The notes under the pieces were generated by a model. The model searched no databases. It was not told the origin of the DNA and saw only the letters and a program-made list of their open reading frames with translations. Shown in pieces: positions 17,106 through 25,301 of a stretch of 64,000 nucleotides of DNA. Numbering within the stretch: position 1 is the stretch's first letter; every line of letters begins with the position of its first letter. The position numbers and the translations under genes are program-made. This stretch comes from an uncultured Lachnospiraceae bacterium (GTDB taxonomy: Bacteria; Bacillota; Clostridia; Lachnospirales; Lachnospiraceae), in assembly GCA_910578475.1 (NCBI GenBank), contig CAJTRK010000007.1, positions 1 through 64,000 on the forward strand. Direction: 5' to 3'.

Positions 17106-18167
17106 ATGGGACATGGGGCAATAGACCTGAAAGGGGAACAGATACTCATTGTAGATGATGTGGAAACGAACAGGCTTGTTTTGGAAGAAATTATTAAAGA
17201 TATGGGCTGTTCTCCCGTGTTGGCCGAAAACGGAGAGCAGGCGCTGCAGATGGCGAAGGAATGCGTTCCGAAACTGATTCTGACGGATATCTCCATGCCG
17301 GGAATGGACGGTTATGAGCTTTGCAGGCATTTAAAACATGACCCGAAAACCACTCATACGCCGATTATTTTTATTTCGGCCTTTGACGACCCGATGGATA
17401 TCGTGGAAGGTTTTCTGCTCGGCGGAGAAGATTATATTACAAAACCTTTCATACCGGAAGTGGTGCAGGCCCGCGTGGGCGTTCATCTCCGTCTTTATGA
17501 AGCCAAAAATGAACTGATGGAAATGAACAGGCGGCTTCAGATTTCCGTCAGCGAACAGCTGAAGCAGATGGAACTGGAAAAAAAGAATATCCTGTATGCG
17601 CTTGCAAATATCGCATTGCAGAACAGCGATTATGAGACTGACTATATGGAACGGCTGCGGCGCAACTGCGGAATCCTGGCGCAGGGAATGCAGCTTTCGC
17701 CTCTGTTTGAAGACAAAATATCGGATTCTTATGTGGATACGATAGAGCTTGCGACGCCGCTTTGTGATATTGGCAATATCGGTGTGCCGGTGGAGCTTTT
17801 GAAGAAAAAAGAAAGCTTGTCGGAAGAAGAACAGGAAATCGTACAGAATCATACCAATATCGGCGCGCGGCTGTTGAGTGACCTGTATGTGAACAGCGAT
17901 TATAATGAATTTATCAGTACGGCAATCGATATCGCCCGCCACCATCATGAGAATTGGGACGGCAGTGGATATCCGGAGCGTCTGCGGGAACAGAAAATTC
18001 CGCTGGCCGCGCAGATTGTCGCCGTTATGGAGCGGTATACAAATCTGACAGAAAAGGGCGCTCGCAGCAGGGAGGAAGCGCTGGCTGTCATGAAGGAAGA
18101 AGCGGGTATTAAATTCAACCCGGATATCTATACGATATGCTGTAAAATATCAAGGCAGTTTTGCTGA
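17106..18167 (+). CDS. Response regulator with degenerate HD-GYP domain
   Basis: A 353-residue relative of the regulator at 14478. The receiver domain is intact (Asp61 in LTDISMPGMDGY, ITKP lysine). The output domain aligns along its length with HD-GYP but has lost key metal ligands: the first His (TGEH in the paralogue) becomes TDYM, the HD pair in LHDIGK becomes LCDIGN (Cys220-Asp221), and IADVYDAL becomes VMERYTNL. It retains His249 in QNHTNIG and HHHENWDGSGYP. Phosphodiesterase activity is therefore unlikely; it may bind c-di-GMP or a partner and act as a decoy, scaffold or regulator. SD AGAGGGGCGG precedes the ATG. Confidence 0.88.
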   Translation: MGHGAIDLKGEQILIVDDVETNRLVLEEIIKDMGCSPVLAENGEQALQMAKECVPKLILTDISMPGMDGYELCRHLKHDPKTTHTPIIFISAFDDPMDIVEGFLLGGEDYITKPFIPEVVQARVGVHLRLYEAKNELMEMNRRLQISVSEQLKQMELEKKNILYALANIALQNSDYETDYMERLRRNCGILAQGMQLSPLFEDKISDSYVDTIELATPLCDIGNIGVPVELLKKKESLSEEEQEIVQNHTNIGARLLSDLYVNSDYNEFISTAIDIARHHHENWDGSGYPERLREQKIPLAAQIVAVMERYTNLTEKGARSREEALAVMKEEAGIKFNPDIYTICCKISRQFC

Positions 18168-18213
18168 AAAAATTTAATATTTAAATAAAATCTTTTTTCG
18201 GGGGAATGGAAAG

Positions 18214-19032
18214 ATGATGATTACAGATGACGAATTGCGAAGAATTTCTGTGTTCATGAAACAGCGCTACGGCATTGAGCTTGGACAGAAGAAAGTCATT
18301 GTAAACGGGAGATTACAGAATTATGTAAAAAAGAATGGCTGGAGTAATTATCATGAGTTCATGGATGCAGTAGAACGGGATAAGTCTGGCGCACAGGAAA
18401 AGATTCTGGTTAATTTCCTGACAACAAATCACACTTATTTCATGCGGGAGTTTGAACATTTTGACTATTTCAGAAATGTCGTGCTTCCCTGGCTGAAAAC
18501 AAAGGAAGCGGCGCATAAAGATTTGCACATTTGGTGCGGAGCGGCTTCCACAGGCGAAGAGCCTTACATGATTGCGATGGTTCTCGCAGACTTTTTCGGA
18601 CTGGAAAAAGACCAGTGGGATAAAAAGATTCTGGCAACGGATATCTCCACAAAGGTCTTACAGCAGGCAATGCTCGGCATATACAGCGAAGAGCAGCTTA
18701 AGAATCTTCCGGAACAGTGGAAACGGCATTTTTTCAAGCCGGCTGCCGGAGGAAGCCAGTATCAGGTGGTAGAGGAGTTGAAGAGAGAAGTCATTTTCAG
18801 ACAGTTTAATCTGATGGACCCGCTTCCCTTTAAAAAGAAACTTCATACGGTATTCCTTCGAAATGTCATGATATATTTTGACGACAATACCAAGAGGGAT
18901 TTGGTTCAGCGTGTTTATGACGCAATGGCTCCGGGCGGATATTTCTTTATCGGAACAACGGAGACGATTGACAGAAACAGTACGCCGTTCCAGATTATTC
19001 AACCGTCGATTTTCAGAAAGAGAGAGGGGTAG
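18214..19032 (+). CDS. cheR: Chemotaxis protein methyltransferase CheR
   Basis: A 272-residue CheR. It has the N-terminal helical CheR domain (residues ~5-60, with YGIELGQKK) and the SAM-binding methyltransferase domain with WCGAASTGEEPYMIAM, followed by FLRNVMIYFDD and the GTTETID C-terminal strand. It methylates glutamates of chemoreceptors using S-adenosylmethionine. Its natural partner is the chemoreceptor encoded at 23290. It lacks the beta-subdomain extension that binds receptor pentapeptides tightly, in line with the receptor lacking one. CheB begins 5 nt downstream, so the two are in one transcript. Confidence 0.95.
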   Translation: MMITDDELRRISVFMKQRYGIELGQKKVIVNGRLQNYVKKNGWSNYHEFMDAVERDKSGAQEKILVNFLTTNHTYFMREFEHFDYFRNVVLPWLKTKEAAHKDLHIWCGAASTGEEPYMIAMVLADFFGLEKDQWDKKILATDISTKVLQQAMLGIYSEEQLKNLPEQWKRHFFKPAAGGSQYQVVEELKREVIFRQFNLMDPLPFKKKLHTVFLRNVMIYFDDNTKRDLVQRVYDAMAPGGYFFIGTTETIDRNSTPFQIIQPSIFRKREG

Positions 19033-19037
19033 AAGTT

Positions 19038-20072
19038 ATGCAGCCAATTAAAGTTTTAATTGTAGAGGATTCTATTGTATTCAGGGAACTTCTTGTACAG
19101 AACCTGAGTAAAGACCCGGCAATCAGAGTCGTGGCGACAGCCAAAGACCCGTTCGAGGCAAGGGACCTCATATTGCTGCATAAACCGGATGTGATGACGC
19201 TCGATGTGGAGCTTCCGAGAATGAGCGGTATCGAGTTCCTGCGGAAACTGATACCACAGTATCCGCTGCCGGTCGTTGTTATCAGCGCCCTGAGCGATAA
19301 AGTATTTGACGCAATGAATGCCGGCGCCGTGGACTTTGTGGCGAAGCCGGCGGTGTCGAACCGACAGCAGCTGGAAGACTTTATTAAGAACGAACTGTTG
19401 ACCAAGATTAAAATCGCATCGACAGCAAGAATCAGCAACATCAAGAAGACGGTCATGATGCAGCAGGAGCAGCAGCAGAGCCTTTCCGTAAAGAGAAGCA
19501 ATCTCATTGTGGCTATCGGCGCGTCTACCGGCGGAACAGAAGCGATTTATTCCGTTGTAAAAGATTTTGGGACGGATATCCCCGGGATTGTCTGCGTACA
19601 GCATATGCCTCCCAAATTCACGGAAATGTATGCGAAGAGATTGAATGACCAGTGCCGTATTCAGGTAAAAGAAGCGGAAACCGGAGACAGAGTAATTCCG
19701 GGCCATATGCTTATCGCCCCCGGCGGCGACAGGCATATGCGGCTGATTAAGGTGAACGGCGCTTATCAGGTAGAAGTGAAGGCCGGTCCGAGAGTAAACG
19801 GACATTGTCCTTCCGTAGAGGTTTTATTTGAATCCGTTGCGAAAGCGGCGGGCAAAGACGCTGTCGGTATCATTCTGACGGGTATGGGCGGCGACGGAGG
19901 AAAAGGACTTTTAAGTATGCGTCAGGCGGGAGCGAAGACGATTGGACAGGACGAATCCACCTGTGTCGTTTATGGAATGCCCAAGGTCGCTTATGATTTG
20001 GGTGCGGTAATGTATCAGGAAAAACTGAATGATATCGCAGGTAGAACATATGCGTTATTAAATAATATGTAA
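19038..20072 (+). CDS. cheB: Chemotaxis response regulator protein-glutamate methylesterase CheB
   Basis: A 344-residue CheB with a receiver domain (Asp56 in MTLDVELPRMSG, KP lysine) and a C-terminal methylesterase/deamidase domain. The catalytic triad is readable: Ser in GASTGGTEA, His in QHMPPKFTEMYA and Asp in GMGGDGGKGL. It removes methyl groups from chemoreceptors when phosphorylated by CheA, providing adaptation together with CheR. A linker with poly-Gln (QQEQQQS) joins the domains. GAGAGGGG lies 9 nt before the start. Confidence 0.95.
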   Translation: MQPIKVLIVEDSIVFRELLVQNLSKDPAIRVVATAKDPFEARDLILLHKPDVMTLDVELPRMSGIEFLRKLIPQYPLPVVVISALSDKVFDAMNAGAVDFVAKPAVSNRQQLEDFIKNELLTKIKIASTARISNIKKTVMMQQEQQQSLSVKRSNLIVAIGASTGGTEAIYSVVKDFGTDIPGIVCVQHMPPKFTEMYAKRLNDQCRIQVKEAETGDRVIPGHMLIAPGGDRHMRLIKVNGAYQVEVKAGPRVNGHCPSVEVLFESVAKAAGKDAVGIILTGMGGDGGKGLLSMRQAGAKTIGQDESTCVVYGMPKVAYDLGAVMYQEKLNDIAGRTYALLNNM

Positions 20073-20084
20073 AGGAGAAAGGAT

Positions 20085-20477
20085 ATGAAGATTCTATTAG
20101 CCGAGGATGATTTTGTCACCAGAAAATTTATGGTAAATTTTCTGTCAAAGTACGGTGAATGCGATGTGACTGTGGACGGAATGGAAGCAGTCGATGCGTT
20201 CATGATGGCTTTGGAGGACGGTGAGCCTTACGACTTGATTTGCCTTGACATCATGATGCCTGTCATGGACGGTTATCAGTCGTTGGTAGGGATTCGAAAT
20301 CTGGAGAAGGAAAGGAATATCCCGGAAGATAAGGCGGTCAAGGTCATCATGACAACGGCGCTGAATGATGAAGCGAACGTAAAGATGGCATTTGAGCTTG
20401 GGTGTACGATATACTCCGGCAAGCCGATAGATCAGGAAAAATTTGAACAGGCATTAAAAAAACTTGGTTTGGTCTGA
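20085..20477 (+). CDS. Single-domain response regulator (CheY-like)
   Basis: A 130-residue stand-alone receiver with DD acidic pair (AEDD), phosphoacceptor Asp55 in CLDIMMPVMDGY, a conserved TT and the GKP lysine. Between cheB and cheA it is the likely CheY-type output of CheA, or a phosphate sink. It is slightly atypical for motility CheY (the LGCTIYSGKP segment), so I leave out the symbol. AAAGGAGAAAGG lies just upstream of the ATG. Confidence 0.88.
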   Translation: MKILLAEDDFVTRKFMVNFLSKYGECDVTVDGMEAVDAFMMALEDGEPYDLICLDIMMPVMDGYQSLVGIRNLEKERNIPEDKAVKVIMTTALNDEANVKMAFELGCTIYSGKPIDQEKFEQALKKLGLV

Positions 20478-20517
20478 CAAAAGAGCTTAACCGAAATATG
20501 CAGGAAAGGAGAACGAT

Positions 20518-22713
20518 ATGGCAGAAGAATTTAGTACAGACGGTATGTTGGATATGTACCTGTTCGAGAACGGACAACTGTTGGAACAATTGCAGGATAT
20601 GGTTCTGGAACAGAAAGATGCGGATTGCTTTGATGAAGACAGTATCAATGAAATCTTCAGAACCATGCATACCATTAAAGGCTCTTCTGGTATCATGATG
20701 TTCGACGAGATAACGGCTGTGGCGCATAAGCTGGAGGATGTCTTTTACTTCTTAAGAGAATCTCATCCGGACAATGTTCCGCACTTGGAGTTGGTGGACC
20801 ATGTGCTTGAAGTGGCCGATTTTATCTCAAATGAAATGGAGAAAATCCGTAACGGCGACCCGGTAGACGGTCAGGCCGGAGAAATTGTCGAGACGCTGGA
20901 TGAGTTCCTGAATAAAATCAAAGGCGGCGGAGACGGCGGAAAAAGCAAAAAGAAGAAAAGCGCGGAGGTTCCGGAGAACAAACACGAAGAGCCCAAACAG
21001 TTCTATATCGCGCCTATGGCTACCAGCGCCAGCCACTTTTATAAGATTTACGTTTCCTTTTTCCAGGAGACGGAAATGGCGAACGTGCATGCTTATAAAA
21101 TTGTTTACGCTTTAAAAGAAGTTGCGGAAGATATTTTGTATTCGCCTGAAGATATTATTTCAGACCCTGATTGCGCTGAGACGATTATCAAAGACGGCTT
21201 CAAGATTCTTTTGCAGGCGCAGACGAGTGAAGAAGAGGTTCGGAAAATTGTCGGCGTAGGTTATGATATTGAAAAAGTTGATATTTATGAATGTAAGGCG
21301 GAGGAGTTCTTACAGGGCTTTGATTTCAATGAGCACGATGCGGCGCCGGCGTCTCCGGTGATTGATTTGGAGTCCAGTGTGGAAGAGATTGATTCTCGTA
21401 CACAAAGTGCGGAAGCAGAAGGCGCGAAAGAAGAAAAGAAACCTGAAAAACCTGCCAAACCCGCAATCGCACCCGGAGATTTCGTTATCAAATCCAAAGA
21501 ACCGGGCAAGCAGAAGAAACTGGCAAAGGATAAACCCAAAACGGAAAAGGCTTCTTTTATCAGCGTCAATGTCAGCAAGATGGACCAGTTGATGGAATTG
21601 ATTGGAGAGCTTGTCATTTCGGAATCGGTTGTGCTTCAGAATTCTGATTTGAAGGTTCCGGGGCTGAACCTTGACAACTTCAACAAAGCAGCGGCGCAGC
21701 TTGCGAAGATATCCACGGATTTACAGAATGTTATTATGTCCATGCGAATGGTACCGCTGACCAATACGTTCCAGAAGATGAACCGTATTGTATTCGATGT
21801 ATCCAGAAAACTTGGTAAAGATATCGAATTTGTGATGGTCGGCGACCAGACAGAAGTGGATAAGAATATTATCGAACATATTTCAGACCCGTTGATGCAC
21901 ATCGTAAGAAATTCCGTTGACCACGGTATCGAATCTAAGGAGGAGAGACGTGACAGCGGCAAGACGGAAAAAGGCAAGATTACCTTATCAGCGAAGACAG
22001 AAGCCGGCAAGGTTTGGATTAGCGTGGAAGATGACGGAGGCGGCCTTGACAGAGATAAGATTATGGCCAAAGCAAGAAAACAGGGTATTTTGGATGAAAC
22101 CAGAACGGACAGTTCCTATACGGATAAAGAAGTGTTCCAGTTCATTACATTGCCCGGATTTTCTACCAATGAAGTCGTTACAGAGTATTCGGGACGAGGC
22201 GTCGGCATGGACGTTGTTGTTCAGAATATTCAGGCAATCGGCGGTTCTCTGGAAATTGAGAGCAAAAAGGGATTTGGCACGATTATGAGCCTCAAGATTC
22301 CGTTGACGCTGGCGATTATCGACGGTATCGTTATGGAGACCGGACATTCGTCCTTCGTTATGGAGACCGGAGCAATTAAGGAATTTGTGCGCGTGAAAGA
22401 AGACATGATGATTCATGAGCCGAATGGGGATGAATACATCATGATTCGAGGCGAGTGCTATCCGGTTCTCAGACTCGGCCGTTGGTATGGCCTGACAGAG
22501 TATAAGGAATCTGTGGAAGAAGGTGTTATGCTGATTCTCGAAGTGGAAGATAAAAAAGTGTGTCTTCTTGTCGATAAGCTGATTGGCGAACAGGAAATCG
22601 TAGTAAAACCGATTCCTTCTTATATTAAGAAGGTCAAAGGCTTATCCGGCTGTACGCAGCTTGGTGACGGAAGCATTGCTTTGATATTGGATGCTCCGGG
22701 ACTGATAGAATAA
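20518..22713 (+). CDS. cheA: Chemotaxis histidine kinase CheA
   Basis: A 731-residue CheA. P1 (Hpt) has His51 in MHTIKGSSG; a P2-like CheY/CheB-docking domain is at about 155-265; a Pro/Lys-rich linker follows; P3 dimerisation starts at about 345 (VSKMDQLMELIGELVISE); P4 ATPase has the N-box HIVRNSVDHGIE and G-boxes DDGGGL and GRGVGMDVV; P5 (CheW-like) ends the protein. It transfers phosphate to CheB and the adjacent receiver. No flagellar genes are in the window, so whether the pathway controls motility or another output cannot be told. Confidence 0.96.
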   Translation: MAEEFSTDGMLDMYLFENGQLLEQLQDMVLEQKDADCFDEDSINEIFRTMHTIKGSSGIMMFDEITAVAHKLEDVFYFLRESHPDNVPHLELVDHVLEVADFISNEMEKIRNGDPVDGQAGEIVETLDEFLNKIKGGGDGGKSKKKKSAEVPENKHEEPKQFYIAPMATSASHFYKIYVSFFQETEMANVHAYKIVYALKEVAEDILYSPEDIISDPDCAETIIKDGFKILLQAQTSEEEVRKIVGVGYDIEKVDIYECKAEEFLQGFDFNEHDAAPASPVIDLESSVEEIDSRTQSAEAEGAKEEKKPEKPAKPAIAPGDFVIKSKEPGKQKKLAKDKPKTEKASFISVNVSKMDQLMELIGELVISESVVLQNSDLKVPGLNLDNFNKAAAQLAKISTDLQNVIMSMRMVPLTNTFQKMNRIVFDVSRKLGKDIEFVMVGDQTEVDKNIIEHISDPLMHIVRNSVDHGIESKEERRDSGKTEKGKITLSAKTEAGKVWISVEDDGGGLDRDKIMAKARKQGILDETRTDSSYTDKEVFQFITLPGFSTNEVVTEYSGRGVGMDVVVQNIQAIGGSLEIESKKGFGTIMSLKIPLTLAIIDGIVMETGHSSFVMETGAIKEFVRVKEDMMIHEPNGDEYIMIRGECYPVLRLGRWYGLTEYKESVEEGVMLILEVEDKKVCLLVDKLIGEQEIVVKPIPSYIKKVKGLSGCTQLGDGSIALILDAPGLIE

Positions 22714-22738
22714 TTATAGAGAAAGGAACGGATATTGC

Positions 22739-23278
22739 ATGGAAAATATGAGCGAATTGAAAAGACAGGTAGACGAAGAAAATGCCAGCGAGCGCGATAC
22801 GCAAAAGGGAAAGTATATGACCTTTAAGTCCGGAAACGAATATTTCGGACTGGAAATCCAGTATGTGAATGAAATCATTCAATTACAGGCGATTACTGCG
22901 ATTCCCGAAACGGAAGACTATATTAAAGGTCTGATTAACCTGAGAGGAAAAGTTATTCCGGTCGTTGACGTCCGTCTGCGGTTCAAACAGGAACCGTTCG
23001 AGTACAACGACAGAACCTGCATCATTGTAATCAATATCAAGTCCATGATGGTAGGACTGATTGTTGAGAAAATTGCGGAAGTAGTTGAAATCAAGGAAGA
23101 TAATATACTGCCGCCGCCGAGTGTAGGACGCACCGATAAGGTGCAGAACAAGTATGTATATGGTATTGGCAAGGTTGGGGATACAGTCAAATTATTGTTA
23201 GACCCTGATAAGCTCTTAAATGACCAGGATTTAACGGTCGTTGAACAGGCAAACGAAATGAATGTTGATGAAGAATGA
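22739..23278 (+). CDS. cheW: Chemotaxis coupling protein CheW
   Basis: A 179-residue CheW-domain protein (KYMTFKSGNEYFGLEI, then IKGLINLRGKVIPVVDVRLR) that couples CheA to chemoreceptors. The N-terminus carries a ~20-residue charged extension and the C-terminus an acidic tail. GAAAGGAACGG precedes the ATG, and the chemoreceptor gene begins 11 nt after its stop. Confidence 0.95.
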   Translation: MENMSELKRQVDEENASERDTQKGKYMTFKSGNEYFGLEIQYVNEIIQLQAITAIPETEDYIKGLINLRGKVIPVVDVRLRFKQEPFEYNDRTCIIVINIKSMMVGLIVEKIAEVVEIKEDNILPPPSVGRTDKVQNKYVYGIGKVGDTVKLLLDPDKLLNDQDLTVVEQANEMNVDEE

Positions 23279-23289
23279 GAGGGAAAGCC

Positions 23290-24771
23290 ATGAAAAACAT
23301 GAAGATAAGAACTAAATTGATTGTGGGATTCAGTATCCCCGTCCTGCTTACGATTCTTACCGTATTAGTGGGAGTATTTATTACCAAAGAATGTGTCAGT
23401 GTGATTACAGAGATGAATCAGACCAGCGCGGATGAGCTGCATCAGCATTTCGTTGACAGCGGGCATCTTGGCGATGCGGAAGTAAACGAGTTTATGGAGA
23501 TTGTAAATTCGGGAAAAGACCATCGTATCGAGCAGATGGAAAGCATTATGGGAATTTCCAATGCAATCAGTCTTGGAATTCTGTTAGTTTCCGTTATTAT
23601 TACGATTCTCATCGGCTTGTCTTTGACGAAGGCAATTATGAAATCCGTAAGACAGCTTTCCGCGGCGGCGAAAGAAATCGCAATGGGACGCGTTGAAAAT
23701 ATTAAGATGGTGAAATACAACAACGATGAATTTGGCGATTTGGTTGACGAATATACGCATGTAATCAGCAATATCAAATATCAGGCGAATATTGCGGAAG
23801 AAGTTTCCCAGGGTAATCTGACCGTTACGGTGAAACCGGCATCCGCAGAGGATGTACTCGGTAATTCTTTAAAGAAACTGGTTGAGGACAATCTTAATGC
23901 GCTGAGCAATATTTCCGAAGCGGGTTCCCAGGTAACCATCAGTTCTTCGCAGGTGGCAAGCGCAAGCCAGGCACTGGCGCAGGGTTCTACCGAGCAGGCA
24001 AGCGCTATCGAAGAGATTACGGCTTCCATAGACGAAATCGCTGATAAGACCAGACAGAATGCGGACCAGGCGAATGAAGCGGCAACACTTGTTGCAAGGG
24101 CAATTGAAGACGTACAGAAGGGTAACAGACAGATGCAGGATACGATGACCGCAATGCAGGACATCAACAGAGCATCCGAAAATATTTCCAAGATTATCAA
24201 GACAATCGACGATATTGCGTTCCAGACAAATATTCTTGCGCTGAATGCGGCAGTTGAGGCAGCAAGAGCAGGCGAAGCGGGTAAAGGCTTTGCGGTTGTG
24301 GCGGAAGAAGTAAGAAGCCTTGCGGCAAAGAGCGCTGCGGCATCGGCTGAGACAGCAGATTTGATTGAAGACTCCATCGAAAAGGTAAGCTCCGGTTCCA
24401 AGATTGTAGACGATACTTCCAAAGCAATGGAAGAAATCACAAGAGTTGTACAGGACAGCGAGATTATTATCAACGGTATTGCAGAGTCCTCTAATTATCA
24501 GGCAACAGCGGTTGCTCAGATTGAGCAGGCAATTACACAGGTATCTCAGGTCGTGCAGACGAACTCCGCTACAAGCGAAGAGTGTGCGGCTGCCAGTGAA
24601 GAACTGTCCAATCAGGCTTCCAGAATGAGAGAACTTCTTTCCATTTACAACCTCGGTTCAGGAAGCGTTTCATCTTCTCCGGCGCCTTACAGAAGCAGCG
24701 GTTCTTTTGCCGCGTCTTCCTCGATGAACGAGCAGGTCATCTCTCTTGGAGACGATTTCGGTAAATATTAA
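23290..24771 (+). CDS. Methyl-accepting chemotaxis protein
   Basis: A 493-residue receptor. TM1 is at residues ~10-31, a short outside region of about 60 residues follows, TM2 is at ~92-112, then HAMP and a long signalling helix bundle with the hairpin tip IDDIAFQTNILALNAAVEAA. The outside part is too small for a Cache or four-helix ligand domain, so it may sense membrane state or a partner protein. There is no CheR/CheB-binding pentapeptide at the C-terminus. I chose ATG 23290 for its AGAGGGA site; ATG 23275 overlapping the cheW stop is the alternative. Confidence 0.93.
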   Translation: MKNMKIRTKLIVGFSIPVLLTILTVLVGVFITKECVSVITEMNQTSADELHQHFVDSGHLGDAEVNEFMEIVNSGKDHRIEQMESIMGISNAISLGILLVSVIITILIGLSLTKAIMKSVRQLSAAAKEIAMGRVENIKMVKYNNDEFGDLVDEYTHVISNIKYQANIAEEVSQGNLTVTVKPASAEDVLGNSLKKLVEDNLNALSNISEAGSQVTISSSQVASASQALAQGSTEQASAIEEITASIDEIADKTRQNADQANEAATLVARAIEDVQKGNRQMQDTMTAMQDINRASENISKIIKTIDDIAFQTNILALNAAVEAARAGEAGKGFAVVAEEVRSLAAKSAAASAETADLIEDSIEKVSSGSKIVDDTSKAMEEITRVVQDSEIIINGIAESSNYQATAVAQIEQAITQVSQVVQTNSATSEECAAASEELSNQASRMRELLSIYNLGSGSVSSSPAPYRSSGSFAASSSMNEQVISLGDDFGKY

Positions 24772-24802
24772 TTCATTTATAAATTGGATTACTTAGCAAT
24801 AA

Positions 24803-24836
24803 TTCCGGCACAGGGATGAAAATTTCTGTGCCGGAA
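24803..24836 (+). terminator. Hairpin after the chemoreceptor gene
   Basis: TTCCGGCACAG (24803-24813) and CTGTGCCGGAA (24826-24836) form a perfect 11-bp GC-rich stem with a 12-nt loop. Only a weak U-tract (CTTGT) follows, so termination may be partial, with the Hpt gene downstream expressed less. Confidence 0.55.
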
Positions 24837-24907
24837 CTTGTAAATAGGAAGAAAACATAGTAATATGGAAGATAAGAAACAGAAATTGGGCAAGGGGGAC
24901 ATAATAT

Positions 24908-25267
24908 ATGAGTTTGTTTGAAGATTTAAAGGGGCTTGGCGTAGATGTTGACGGCGGATTAAAGCGCATTAACGGAAATGAAAAATTATATACGAAACTG
25001 TTAGGAACTTTTACAAAATCGATTACTACCTACCATGTTAAAGCGGACTTTGACGGTACGGATTATAATGATGTCATAGAAAAAACACATGCGTTGAAAG
25101 GCGTTTCCGGAAATCTTTCCATTACGCCTTTGTACGAGGCATATACCAAAATCGTAGATTTACTGCGGGCCGGGAAACCGGAAGAGGCAAGGCCTGTTCT
25201 TGAACAGATTCTGCCCGTACAGGAAGAAATTGTGGCATGTATTGAGAAATACAGTGAGAATTCATAA
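24908..25267 (+). CDS. Hpt domain phosphotransfer protein
   Basis: A 119-residue stand-alone histidine phosphotransfer domain with His61 in KTHALKGVSGNLS. It relays phosphate between hybrid kinases and receivers. The double-receiver hybrid kinase begins 34 nt downstream and the large PAS hybrid kinase at 7346 also ends in a receiver, so both are possible partners. No other domain is present. GGGGGACA precedes the ATG. Confidence 0.9.
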   Translation: MSLFEDLKGLGVDVDGGLKRINGNEKLYTKLLGTFTKSITTYHVKADFDGTDYNDVIEKTHALKGVSGNLSITPLYEAYTKIVDLLRAGKPEEARPVLEQILPVQEEIVACIEKYSENS

Positions 25268-25301
25268 AATGCACAGTTTCAGAATGAATGGAGAAGGCAA
25301 G

